DNA from: Umbilicaria muhlenbergii
Taxonomy: Eukaryota; Ascomycota; Lecanoromycetes; Umbilicariales; Umbilicariaceae
Reading direction: 5' to 3'
DNA: 64,000 nucleotides
Assembly (NCBI GenBank): GCA_000611775.1
Contig: KK106984.1
Location: 4,255,341-4,319,340 of the forward strand
The translations under genes were made by a program, and so were the position numbers. This document shows, piece after piece, positions 34,394-45,804 of this stretch. Position 1 is the first letter of the stretch; every line of letters starts with the position of its first letter. Under the pieces are notes generated by a model that had not been told where the DNA came from, ran no database searches, and was given only the letters and a program-made list of their open reading frames with translations.

Positions 34394-34925
34394 TGGCAGG
34401 CTGGGTTCATACCAGCAATGGCGCGGCAAAGCATTTAGTCATTCATTCGTAGCACCAGAGAAGACATGAGATGGCAATGGTCGTGTTCAGATACTAATGT
34501 CAAGCTTGACAATGCCGTTCATATGCTCCCTTATTCAGAGGAGTTGGAAAGCTGACAGGACATACAGAGCTGCTTGATCACTTGAGCCGGTAGCCACAGC
34601 AGCGTGTTTCATAGCCTTCTGCGCATTCGGCTTCACTAAGGATCTAATGGCACTCGTTGCCTTGGTTCCTACTGATTCTCATTTTAGGCTGAAGTGCTTC
34701 ACAATGAGCTCGGTACACTTTCCGAACCCCACGATTTCTCCCGCCGGTTTGCCCAATAGCCAGCCCGGACGCTCACTACAAACTTGGCTACCCCAGACCC
34801 TGAATTTCTGACGAAAGCTTCTCCGCAAAGTCGACAGAATACCCCAGATAACACTTAAGATGGGATGAATCGCCACCCATTCGACATTCACCTTGACCGT
34901 TCGCACCGACTCTCATAAATCGACC
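34394..34925. other. Intergenic, no gene seen
   Basis: About 530 bp; terminator region of the SH3-Nudix gene and promoter of the RpiB-like gene. No gene seen. Confidence 0.5.
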
Positions 34926-35469
34926 ATGAAACCCGAAGGCCTCCGCATCGTCGTCGGCGGCGACGACGCCGGCTTCTCCTACAAAGACATCATCAAAGCC
35001 GACCTGAGCGCCGACCCGCGCGTCTCCCAAGTCATTGACGTCGGCGTCATCCACGACGAAGACAAAACGGCCTACCCGCACGTCGCCGTCGACGCCGCCA
35101 AACTCGTCAAAAGCGGGGAAGCCGACCGCGCTCTGCTGATCTGCGGAACGGGGCTGGGGGTGGCCATCAGCGCGAATAAGGTGCCGGGCATCAGGGCGGT
35201 GACGGCGCATGATAGTTTTAGCGTGGAGAGGGCGGTGTGCAGTAATGATGCGCAGGTGCTGTGTATGGGGCAGAGGGTGGTGGGGATTGAGTTGGCGAGG
35301 CGGTTGGTGAGGGAGTGGGTGGGGTATTCGTTTGATCCCGAGTCGGCGAGTGCGGAGAAGGTGAGGGCGATTAGTGAGTATGAGAGGAAGCATGCGAGTG
35401 GTAAGTCATTATATTGCTGTACTGAGATGATTCTATGACTGATAGACCATCGCAGGGCAAGTTGATTAG
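34926..35469 (+). CDS. RpiB/LacAB-family sugar-phosphate isomerase
   Basis: Cytosolic aldose-ketose isomerase of the RpiB family. Exons are 34926..35400 and 35456..35469; the last exon has only 14 bp (ends GQVD). 162 residues, normal length. Motifs: [61 protein letters not shown] (anion-hole loop with the catalytic Cys in CGTG), [16 protein letters not shown]. In bacteria, family members act on ribose 5-phosphate or on D-erythrulose 4-phosphate (EryI/DerI). Because a non-standard TIM homologue follows 560 bp downstream on the same strand, a tetrulose-phosphate role is the more likely reading; this is inference. GC-rich with strong codon bias. Confidence 0.88.
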
Positions 35470-36025
35470 GCTAGGTTTTTCTTGGAGTTACTTTGGCTTT
35501 GTTCGGCGTTGATTTGATATCCTGGGTATATCATCCACCATATTTTCATGGATACTGCACTAGGGAGAGGTGGATTTGTAAAGTGGTCTTCGTTCAGTTG
35601 ATTGTACATGAGAGTCTCTCGACATCTGGTGTACGACTGGTTTTAAACGATAAACAATGGTGTTTAGAGTTGCCCCACCATGCCCATGGTGGGGCCCCGC
35701 AAGTCGTTGAAACTTACAGCAAGTAGCCCAAGCCTGCTCTTTACCTTTACTGACACCGGTCGACCAATGTGATAGTTCAAGCGAGAGCGAGGAATACTGT
35801 CTATAATAAAGGAGCGTGAAACAGCTCGGTATCCAACACTGGGCTGACCGAACCTGGGGCCGCACTGCCACGCAGAAGACCTGTGGATACAAAGGTTCCC
35901 CAAGCTCGCTCTGGAGCACAAAAACAGCAGAGCGGAAAGCAACACCAAGGTAATTGCCCTCACTCCATCCGGGCTCCCATATTGAATCGTATTAGAGCAA
36001 GCAAAAAGCCTCTTGAACGCCAAAA
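35470..36025. other. Intergenic with a perfect inverted repeat
   Basis: 556 bp between the RpiB-like and TIM-like genes. It holds the inverted repeat at 35672-35695. No gene seen. Confidence 0.55.
35672..35695. repeat. Perfect 11-bp inverted repeat, 2-bp spacer
   Basis: GCCCCACCATG and its exact complement CATGGTGGGGC are separated by CC. It sits about 200 bp after the RpiB-like stop codon and 330 bp before the TIM-like start. It could be an RNA hairpin at the 3' end or a binding site for a dimeric zinc-cluster or C2H2 regulator of both genes. Confidence 0.6.
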
Positions 36026-36823
36026 ATGGCAGACTCCACCACCCACCCCACCCTCCCCGCCCGCCTCGTCGGCGTCTCCCTAAAGATGTACTTCGACATC
36101 CCCACCACGGCGCAATACATTACGACCCTCACGCAAACCTACCCCTCCCGCCCCTCCACCAAAAACAGCACCCTCTTCATCTGCCCCAGCTTCCCCATCC
36201 TCTTCCCCGCCTCCACCCTCCTGGCCACAACCCCACACATCCTCCTCGGCGCGCAAAACTGCCACTGGGAAGACAGCGGCGCCCACACCGGCGAAGTATC
36301 CCCCCTCGTACTCAAGCAGAGCGGCTGCACCATCGTGGAACTCGGACACGCGGAAAGGAGACGGGAGCCGCTTGGCGAGACGGATGCGCTTGTGGCACGG
36401 AAGGCGGCGGCGGCGGTAAGGAATGGGTTGGTGCCGCTGGTTTGTGTGGGCGAGAAGAGCAGAAGCGGTATCATGTCTGAAGGGGTGGGGTTGGCAATAC
36501 GGGAGTGTGTGCCGCAGGTGAATGCGGTGGTGGATGCGATTCCGGGAGATGCGCCGTTGATCGTGGCGTATGAGCCGGTGTGGGCGATCGGGGCGAAGGA
36601 AGCGGCGAGTGCGGATCATGTGCTTGCTGTTGTAGGGGAGTTGAGGAGAGGGATGGCGGCGAGGGGGAGGAAGGAGGGGACGTTTCGGATTTTGTATGGG
36701 GGGAGTGCGGGGCCGGGGACTTGGAGGGAGTTGAGGGAGGGGGTGGATGGGCTGTTTTTGGGGAGGTTCGCGCATGATATTGAGGCTTTTAAGAAGGTGG
36801 CGGAGGAGGTTGGAGGGGATTGA
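36026..36823 (+). CDS. Triosephosphate isomerase-like sugar isomerase
   Basis: TIM-barrel isomerase, single exon, 265 residues. Typical TIM landmarks: LVGVSLKMYFD (Lys after the first strand, where TIM has NxK), GAQNCHWEDSGAHTGEVSP, ELGHAERR (catalytic His region, TIM has GHSERR), VPLVCVGEK, AYEPVWAIG (catalytic Glu) and ILYGGSAGPG (phosphate loop). The Asn of the usual NWK motif is replaced by Ser and the SERR loop by AERR. These changes match the divergent TIM paralogues (EryH/LerI type) that isomerise L-erythrulose 1-phosphate or tetrulose phosphates, rather than glycolytic TIM. It lies next to the RpiB-like gene on the same strand. It is probably not the housekeeping TIM; substrate is inferred. 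Confidence 0.86.
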   Translation: MADSTTHPTLPARLVGVSLKMYFDIPTTAQYITTLTQTYPSRPSTKNSTLFICPSFPILFPASTLLATTPHILLGAQNCHWEDSGAHTGEVSPLVLKQSGCTIVELGHAERRREPLGETDALVARKAAAAVRNGLVPLVCVGEKSRSGIMSEGVGLAIRECVPQVNAVVDAIPGDAPLIVAYEPVWAIGAKEAASADHVLAVVGELRRGMAARGRKEGTFRILYGGSAGPGTWRELREGVDGLFLGRFAHDIEAFKKVAEEVGGD

Positions 36824-37350
36824 TGGTATCACGGGTTCGAAAAGGCATTGATAGTGTGGGAATGCGGCTTTCTGTCGATTTGGTGTTAGGGCCGAATGCT
36901 ATTGCAGCACCTGGGCATGGGATAGCACGAGCCCCGGACACGGCTTGAGCTATGGCTATAATACTTCGACGTCCTGTAACGGACGTATAAGAATATTACA
37001 TGTAGCCACCGTATGGAACTCTTCGGCATCACAAGGACCTCAATCCAAGATCAACCTCGGCCATGGCACATCAAGGATATCTGCCTTAAAGGACCCTGAT
37101 TGTGAAGACCCTGCCAAGGAACAGCTCCTCTAACCGTAACCGCACTAGCGCGCTCCGTCATCGTCATCATAGCTCGGACCGAGCCCAACAGCCAGGCGCC
37201 CAGATCGCCCACCACCTTTGCCCCACCACGAGACCTCAGACTCAGAACCAGATCCAACTCCCAAACCCACCAGATCTTGCCATCCCACACCTCCACCCCT
37301 CTCTCCAAAAACCCTTTCTTCCGACACGAACAGACACCCAACAATCCAAA
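36824..37350. other. Intergenic, no gene seen
   Basis: About 525 bp. The 3' half is the C-rich leader of the acyl-CoA-binding protein gene. No gene seen. Confidence 0.5.
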
Positions 37351-37834
37351 ATGCCCGAAGTCGCCCAATCCCCCGCTTTCAAAAAAGCCGTCGAGGACAG
37401 CCGCAAACTGAAATCCTTGCCCACCAACGACGAACTCCTCGACGTGAGTACCCCCACCGGGTTACCAACAGTGCAGTGGAGTCCCGCAAAGTGCTGACCT
37501 GCTGGATTCTTCACCAACCACAGCTCTACGCCCTCTTCAAACAAGGCAGCGGCCACAAGATCGCGGACGCCGAAGCGCCGGGCATGTTCGATTTGAAGGT
37601 CTGCTCTCCCATGCCACCCTTTCCCCTTTCTAGGCCCTACTCTTACTCTCTGCTCACTGTTCGAGTGAGACGGGTATGGTATACATGCTGACGTTGTTTT
37701 GTGGGTTTTTGTAGGGCAAAGCTAAGTTGAAGGCGTGGAAGAAAGTTGCGGATGAGGGCACTACGCCGGAGAAGGCGCAGAAGAGCTATGTGGAGTTGGT
37801 GAATCAGTTGAAGAATACTTTGGGCACTCAGTGA
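37351..37834 (+). CDS. ACB1: Acyl-CoA-binding protein
   Basis: Small cytosolic carrier of long-chain acyl-CoA esters. Exons are 37351..37443, 37524..37598 and 37715..37834, all phase 0; 95 residues. Sequence follows the four-helix ACBP fold: FKKAVEDSRKLKSLPTNDELLDLYALFKQ split by intron 1, then GHKIADAEAPGMFDLKGKAKLKAWKKV (ligand-binding Lys and Trp) split by intron 2, and SYVELVNQLKNTLG. The second donor (GTCTGC) is weak but the join is unambiguous. Compared with yeast Acb1 the N-terminus is a few residues longer. No targeting signal. High confidence. Confidence 0.92.
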
Positions 37835-38208
37835 TAGATGCCGGTTGGGGAGATAGAGGGGTTAGATTGGCGGGGGGGTTTAAGACGTAGAGGGTAGATC
37901 GGCGATAGCGATGGCGATGGCGAATGGGGGAGTGGTGGGCTAGGATGTTGGTCTTTGCCGGGGATGAGACAACGAGTACATGCTACGACACGATATTAGT
38001 GCGAGAATGGTAGATGCTTTACAGCATTCCGTGTTGGCTGTGCCAGGTTCCACGTCCTAACGATCACTTGAACCAGTTCTGCAACGTAGTATATCAATCT
38101 GCTAACAACTCGGGTATCTCAAACAAACCAACAAGTCAAGCCAATCCTCGAAGCAAAATCAAGAAGCCAAGCCGGCTCCACAAGCAACATCACAGCTCAC
38201 ACCTTCCC
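37835..38208. other. Intergenic, convergent gene ends
   Basis: 374 bp with the 3' ends of the ACBP gene and of the minus-strand TDP1 gene. No gene seen. Confidence 0.5.
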
Positions 38209-40239
38209 TCACTGCACCCCAAACCCGGGCCACTTCCTTCCCATCCAATCCAGCTCCTCACACGGCTCCGTCGCACACCACGGCATCTCCCCCTTCGCAT
38301 ACGGCACGAGCGGAAGGTCATACGGCATGCGCCAACCCACTCTGGTCTTCACCGTCGGCCCATCCCCACCTGTCTCACCCTCCTGCCCGTTCCCACTTCC
38401 ATCACCACCTTCCGTGCCATTCTCCTCAGGCATGTCTTTCTTAAAAACCGGCACCATCTCCGCCCCCCCCTCCTCCTCCCCCTTATCCCACAAACCCGGC
38501 CACACCACAACCCCAACCTCATAACTACAAACCCTCACCACCCCCTCCGCATTCGCCGCCGCCCCCCACGCCTGCGTCGACAAATTCGCCGACGTCATCA
38601 TCGCCCAGTCGATCTTCGTCATCGCCTCGTCGCGGAAGCGGACGTAGGTTTTGATGTGCGGGGCGGCTCTTCGGCGGCCGGCTTCGCGGATGGGGGAGCC
38701 CGTCGATGATGTTGCTGCTGCTGCGGAGGATGATGATGATGGAGATGGGAGGGTATCGTGGTCGCCGGCCCAGTGGCAGAGGAGCGGGCGGAGATAAGCG
38801 AGCTGTTTTGCTTGCGCGGCGGATTGGGTTTTCATGTGGATGGAGCCGCCGGCGGCGTAGCCGTCGAGGGAGCGGCGGATCTCGTCTGCGGTGGGGAAGA
38901 CGAGGGAGGCCTTTGGGGGCGGGGTTGAACGGGTTGAAGGGGAGGAGGTGGTGTGGAGGGTGGAGAGGAAGGTGTTGGTTAGCCATTTGTCGGTTTGGCC
39001 GAGGGTGGCGACTGAGGAGACTTGGATGATGATTTGAGGGGTTTGGGTCGTGCTTGTGCTGACGGGGATGGTTTGGAGAATGTTTTTTAGGCCGGGCCAG
39101 CCCCAGAGGGTTTCGGTGGCTGGGTCGCTGCTGAGGAGGTTTAGTTTGCTGGGTGCGCTTGCTATCAGGGCGGCGCGGATGCTGCTGAAGTCGTATTGTT
39201 TTAGCTGGGATGTTAGTGAGCCTGTCTTTGCTTGTCCGTAAGCACGCAGGTATGAGAGTAAGTCATGCTTGAAACGCGGTCCAGTCCCAATCTGAGGCAG
39301 CCTGGGCGCATCTTCGACGTGTTTTGGAATCGCTGTTATCACAGGAAGTAGTGGGGAGCGCCACACAGCCTGGCACATCCTCCAGTCTCCGGCTACGATA
39401 TTCGCGGTGTGAATGATGACCCTGCGAGAGAATAAGCGCTGGACATAATGACGCGGGTTTGGGAAACATACTGTGCTTGATCATCATGGCGGAATATGAC
39501 GAACATCTTGGAATGGTGGGTCCCGAAAGCCTCAGGCATATAAGCCGTGAGGACCTGGACATTCTTGTAGCGTTTGGCGGCGTCCTAAGTAGACTATCAA
39601 TTGACATGTTCTCGAATCATATTTGAGTAATCCTCATACGTCAATGTAGACTCTGTTCGAATCCTCCTTCTTCCATGATCCATGCACGACTTTGACTCGT
39701 ACTAGATCACGAACATCCTCGTCGAAGTTGCTCCTAAGTACTATTAGAAATGAAAGACAACGATAGTGCCACCCTTACATGAGAAAGTCAACATCGAAAA
39801 GATAATTGAAAGCCCAGCATTCTTTGATCAGCGGATCGCCAAGGATGTCCTTGAGACTGACAGCATCAATGTTATTCGGGGTTGGTAATTCTTGAACCCG
39901 CGACAACTGTAGTGGAGAAGAAACCACCTTGATGCTTTTCGAGCTGTTGCTCTCCTTGGGCACCAATTGAGCGACACTCGCGAAGCCAGACAAGCTACTA
40001 GTCTGCACGACATCTAGGGCACGAGGACTTCTGCGAGCAGGTGGACTGATAGAACGGTTTAGGGACGCAATATTGCTGTGACTGTCAGTAGTAGAATCAA
40101 TATTGCAAATCAAACGCGGCGAGGCATCAGGCGTAGAGCTTGCTACCGGTTGGTTGTTTTCGACATCACTGCCATTAGCAGAGTCTTGGTGCAGATTCGT
40201 GCTGAGTTTGCGCCTCTTCTGTGCAGGTTGAAAATCCAT
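38209..40239 (-). CDS. TDP1: Tyrosyl-DNA phosphodiesterase 1
   Basis: Nuclear DNA-repair enzyme that removes topoisomerase I peptides from DNA 3' ends. Minus-strand exons are 39779..40239, 39640..39733, 39472..39584 and 38209..39421; 626 residues. Residues 1-120 are a low-complexity N-terminus with the basic stretch QKRRK that may be a nuclear signal. The two catalytic HKD motifs are visible: GTHHSKMFVIF near residue 208 and HIKTYVRF near residue 476, each with following Asn-rich strands (VIIHTANIV, MMTSANLSTQAWG). Low-complexity insertions (Ser/Ala-rich near 455, Gly/Glu-rich near 550) interrupt the second half. The C-terminal MPYDLPLVPYAKGEMPW is typical. Divergent from the MOB4 gene. Confidence 0.92.
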
Positions 40240-40558
40240 GACGATGAAGTCCGAATGATCATTCTCATTCAGAGTTCAATCAATCCCAATTCAGGCCATG
40301 TTGATGTTGGATTCATCTAAAGTCTTCTAGTTGGACCCTGCACAATACCGCGCTAAGGTACGCTCAGCCCTTTTATTAAACCTTCGAGCTCGAGCTTAAG
40401 CTCGGCCTCAAACCCTGTCACGCCTGTCTCCAGAACACGTCCTACTCCAAGCTTCGGATATCAACTGCACTGGTATTGGCTTCTGCGAATACCACGACAT
40501 TTGCGCTCTCAAAGCAACATTGAGCGCTGGTTGCCGCTACAGCGACTCCTCCGCAGTC
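40240..40558. other. Shared divergent promoter region
   Basis: About 320 bp between TDP1 (minus) and the phocein gene (plus), with a repeated GAGCTCGAGCTTAAGCTCGG palindrome-like core at 40386-40405. No gene seen. Confidence 0.5.
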
Positions 40559-41985
40559 ATGGCAGCCGTCGCTGAACCTGTCTCTCCTTCGAGCTCACCT
40601 CGTCTTCCCAGTCCTCCGCCCTTCCCCGAGGTTCAAATTGGTCCCAAATCTCCAACCGGGGGAGTCCCGAGTGGTTCCATGGCGGTTCAAGAATTTGACG
40701 AGGCCGCCAGGCATGATACGGGGGCAATGCGAAGAATTCGTCCCGGGACCAAAGCTGCGGATATGGCCTCAGGCCCACCTCTTGTGCCTCTGTCTGAGGT
40801 AAGCGAATCTCTACCAACACGAACAACACAGACCGTTGACGAGTTGATGCATGCTGAACCTTGCCTTCTTAGCTCGATTCTCCTTTTCAGCTGCAGGAGC
40901 ACCTGAAAGCCCTTTACTATCACCATACTAAATCGGAGGACTCTGAGAACACGATACCAATCTCACGAGCAACCGCCCACCTTCTTGCCACGCCACCGGA
41001 TAACGTCGATCGCTCACTATGGCTCTACGAATTATGTCGCTTCCTAGTTCAGAAAGCCAACAATCTGATTGTTGCCTTCTTCGCCGAATCCCCACCATGC
41101 TCGGCCCAGACTTGTCCAGAAATGCGGGCGTCCGAATGGCAATATCTCTGTGCAGTTCATGATCCACCTAAATCCTGCTGTGCAATCGACTACTGCTGCC
41201 ACACTCTCGACTGGGCTGGCAACATCCTTACATCACAGAAGCATTTCCCAAGTCGATTAACACTAGGTAGCGATGCAGCTGGTGGCAGTCAGCAGGGAGT
41301 TAGGCAGCTGACAAATATATTTCGAAGGGTCTACCGTATATTTGCGCACGCTTGGTTCCAGCATCGGCAGGTTTTCTGGCACGTGGAAGGGCAGGAGGGG
41401 TTATACGTCTTCTTCAAGACAGTCTGCGACGACTACAACCTTATTCCAGAGGACAATTACACCATCTCGCCCGAAGCAGAAGGCATCGTTGCTCAGAAAG
41501 AGACACCTCAGAATGAGCCTGAAAGCAGAGCAATACTGCAGAATAACGACCAAGCTGAAGAGGGGTCCAAGAGTGATGAGGCAGACGCAACGACGACTAT
41601 CAGTACTGGAGCTACGACGAGACGACATAAACATACACCTTCTCTCGGATCGGCGGTGACGACAATCATGGAGGGAGATGAGGAGGATACGAAGGGGCAG
41701 GAGCACAAACCGGAGCCCAAACCGGAGCCATCAATCAACCATATCCAAGAGCGGCCAATAGTTGCTGCACCAAAGGTGGATCAAGAGAAGCAGGAAGAGG
41801 AAACTGTAAGTGAACGACTTGAGGATAAGGTGAAGGACTTGGATGTAAAAGAGGGGGCCGGGAATGCGGAGAAGGAAGATATGAGCCACCAGCTTACGGA
41901 GGCCGAAAAGGTCGAAGAGGCCGAGAAGCCCAGTGAATCAGCCAAGGACGTCACCGCAACGGAGAAGGCTAAAGAGGGGGAGTAG
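40559..41985 (+). CDS. MOB4/phocein-type MOB kinase activator (STRIPAK)
   Basis: MOB-fold adaptor closest by eye to phocein/MOB4, the MOB3 subunit of the fungal STRIPAK complex that controls hyphal fusion and fruiting. Exons are 40559..40798 and 40873..41985; 450 residues. Residues 53-61 (RRIRPGTKA) match the phocein N-terminal motif. The MOB domain spans about 80-275, with the zinc-site cysteines in CSAQTCPEM, then WQYLCAVH, CCAIDYCCHTLDWAG, HFPSRL, FRRVYRIFAHAWFQH (zinc His pair) and YNLIPEDN. The last ~170 residues form an acidic Glu/Lys-rich tail with no known domain, much longer than animal phocein. The upstream codons in frame are not ATG, so 40559 is the start. Confidence 0.88.
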
Positions 41986-44900
41986 TATTTCATTATTGGT
42001 ATTCACGTCTGCCCTTTTTTGAGCATTTACAAGATACCCACTCCAAGGAGTCTGCGCGTTAGGTAGGGAACGCAATCAAGCTATTTGGAACTCTGGGATC
42101 TGGCATCATTCTCCTCCAGTGATGGGCCCATAACCGAGCCTAGGCTTCTACACTTGTCGTTTCAACGCATTGAGTTGAGCAAACGATGCCCAGTGTGTTG
42201 CATGTTGCTCGGTAGCAAGCTTCGGCTGGCTTTTCCGGTAAAGCTCGTGAATGCTTGCTTCTTTGTTCCGTGCCAGGTGCTTGTCATGATGAATGCACTA
42301 TCTTCAGACGCGTGAATGTTCTAGCTCGTCTACAAAAGACGCCAGCTCGGCCGCCTGCTCCATCTCTCTTACATACCCCATGTATGGATGCAATCTCCGT
42401 TTCCTACTTATATACACCATTGCTGCCTGCACATTCAGCTTCCACCTGCTACATCACCACATACTGCGAGTCTTGGTCAACCTGTTTATGTTTCAGAGGG
42501 AAGTCGCGAACTTTCCTTCCATTACCGTGTCATCCGTCAAAATCCTGTCTTATTCTACGGATGTCGTCGGTATCATCGCATGTAAGAACACCTACCCAGA
42601 ACACTTGGTACCTCCATCATCGGGAAGAGTCCCGCTTCCTTTGGTCTTCTTAGGCCGGCTCATTCTCTTCTTGCCTTCCAGATTGTCTTGACAACCAATA
42701 TGGTCTCATTAATAGCAGTATCTTTTCTTGGCTTTCTTTAACTTCGTTATTGGAACGCTTCGACGTCATTGTCTATCTGCCCATTTGCTGCGTGTGTCAT
42801 TCCGAACAATAGTTTAGCGCCGACGAAATTTCGTGCTGTAGCATCGACGAAGGCCTTTGGGGCCCCGCAAATGCGAGTGGGACCCACCCAGTCGTCTGTC
42901 CTATGCCGCTGCCTGCCTGCCACCCACTCAAGCATACGCGCCGCCTAGCACCCGCTTGGTAACCATACAAATCCGTTTCTGGCCAGAAAGACCATTTCAT
43001 CCGCATCATGAGCGTTTCTCTACCGTGTTGCAGATGTGGCCGCAACGGCCTTCTTCAGTGGAACCAAACCATCGAAGAAACGGCCCCTGACGCGCGTCTC
43101 TTTTGTTTCTGCAACTGCTTTTGCGTTCACCGGCTTCCAGAGCCTAGGAGCGCAACCTCGAGGTTTCGTACAATCCTGCGGTGAGTACTCGATGCAATCC
43201 TCGAGCCAAAAAAGACCTCAATCTCGACATGCAGCTGTGTAGCACAATATGGACCTACGCACAGACAACAGCGATTTGTCTTTCAAAAGGCCTCTTCGCC
43301 TCAGACAAGCGCACAGTACAGCCACCGTCTTCAGAGTTCATGATTCAAAAGATGAATTATGCGATGGACTCCTGAGCTTACAGCACATTAAGGGCACAAC
43401 CCATCAATATCATTACGTGCAGAACTCGGCGGTACTATTCCGGAATTCCAAAGGACGGGATCACTATCGCTGGCTGTAGTGACTCTTGATATTGGGTTTT
43501 TGTCTGGATGATGAGGTTATAACGTCTTTCTTCATTTCTGCCTCGGATGAAGATACTGAATTTACTGAAAAAAATGATGCTCTTTGTTACTTTTATATTG
43601 CAGCTTTTTGAGCCCAGTAACTAAGAGTTTCTGTTACTGGTGATCTTATCTTAAGAGATCAGCATATACAGCTGAGATCATTTCAAATCATTCAACTCAA
43701 CCTCAAATAGCAATCCAATCTCTAAATGTAATTCAGAGTCATAAACCTTCCAGTTGTAAGTTCATTGATGCCCTTCACTGTTAATGATAATAATGCGGGA
43801 ATTTACTGACTGACAATGACAGTAGGTATACTGAGTCTTGACCCTAAGGTCGAGAACAACAACAACATCGTGGATTTTGGCTTTCTCTAGTGAACTCTGC
43901 AATACCTGGTCTGGGCAGCGCAAAAATGGGTTGAATCAGTGCCGTGGCCGCATAATCCTGTCCTCGATGGGCTAACCGGACTCTTATAATCAATAAAAAA
44001 CGATAGAGCTAAGCTCAGGACCCGCTCTCTGACCTGGTGATGGTTCTAAGCATCTTGACAAGAGGACAAGAAGCGGATGTCACAGCTGTCTCTCCCGAGA
44101 AAAATAATGGCCGCTCAGTGACGTACCTGATGGCGAGTCTGGTCGGATGACAAGGACGACGAGGTTCGCAAGGAAGAAAACCCAAAAAGGCATAAATATG
44201 CGCAGTTTAAAGGACTCATGATCGCCGAGTCTTAACTCCGGATCCAAGACTGCCTTGCAGAGGATTTCTTCCCAATTTGTCAAGAAAACGCAACGAGATT
44301 GCGGAGAGCAATTCAAACCAGCTAGCAAAGTGATGTTCTTCGATCCTGCTACTACATCTTTCGTCTCAAATGCCCGGCAACTGTGACCTTGCCTTGGAAA
44401 TTATTTTTTATTCGTAATGCGTGCCGGAAACCCTTTATTAGTACGATAGGAGTTTATCAAATGCATGAGAGGTGATAAGAACAGAGCTGTTGAACTACCT
44501 CATATCCTCAAAGACCAGGAATTATCTGTGTCTACCAATTTTCGCCCTTGAAGGTAAAGCCCCTGGAGGCAACGCTTAAGTTGCTCACCGGCAGGCCTGC
44601 AATACCGGTGCAATGATCACAGGAGGCATACAAAATCCTGAATGTATTCAATGCCTTGAACAAAAAGGGTGGATTATGTGATCTGTCTATGCCTCTCCGC
44701 CCAAGAACCACATTTGCTGGCGTGATGACAGTTTGCAGGAAATTGCTCAACAAGCATTCACCAGGCTTCAAATTTTGCTGATAAGTCTCCTTTGCTTGTC
44801 AGTATAGACGCCAAAAAATGGCACGCTGATAAAACTCGATGACCTAGCTCAGCTTGGATCGTAGCTGAGCTGAATAAGCGAAAGGTTGAAGGCTACAGTC

Positions 44901-45637
44901 ATGATATGCCTGTCTTCGCCCCAGAGCCACGAGTTGCGACACTTGAAGTCGACTCAATCATAGGCCGCATAGGTACGGCGATATTTGCTATCCGGACCGC
45001 CAAAGACATCATGCCATAAGATCCGTCAGAGGAAGGCGGACATTTCATGATCGATTTCTATGGTTCAAGAGAAAAAACAAGGGACCAACAAGCAAGCGCA
45101 AGGGAAAGCTGGGCCACAACAACATATGATAACGACGATTTCCCGTGAGCTTGCACAGCAACGAAAGTTTAATATAAGGTGGGCCAGACCAATGCCGTTA
45201 CTAAAAGCTACACCAACGGCTAGAGCAACTCCGATGCCAATGATCACACTGATAGCCATACCAATGCCCACAATCATTGCCAGACTAATAACTGATGTTT
45301 TGAGTCGGTTACATAATACTGTCTTTGATCACATATGCCCTTGTTTCTTGCAAGCTGCTTCCTAATTGTCTCAGCACATAGATTCTTTCACATCTACAGA
45401 GACCCTTAAAAAGACGGCGTAAATAGCTGCAGAATCAAAAGGAGCGCTTTTTTACCGCGTACAGAGGACTGAAGCAGACTTTCAAATAGGGAGAGCAGAA
45501 TTGGAAAGATCGTGAGGGTAGGAGAATTGAGGGGAGGGGCAGGAAGGTGAAGAGGACACGATCTTTATCTGGCCAGATTACGTTTCGGAGTCAGAATAGC
45601 AGGACAGATGCAAATGTTTCACTGTTAGATATGCGTC

Positions 45638-45670
45638 TAGGGCTCAAGTGTAGGGCTCAAGTGTAGGGCT
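45638..45670 (+). repeat. 13-bp direct repeat, 2.5 copies
   Basis: The unit TAGGGCTCAAGTG occurs at 45638-45650 and 45651-45663, followed by a partial TAGGGCT. Copies are identical. Confidence 0.85.
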
Positions 45671-45787
45671 AGGACAGCTTAGTAAGCTGTCACTAGTGGT
45701 GGCTGGCGAGGCCACATAGCATGCAGAGTTTGCATCACTTACTCACGTACGAGTTGCACGACATCTATCATATGCTTAGATACCTTT

Positions 45788-45804
45788 TATCTATCTATCT
45801 ATCT
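45788..45804 (+). repeat. Short (TATC)n microsatellite
   Basis: About four units of TATC in the AT-rich island; a likely length-polymorphic site. Confidence 0.8.
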
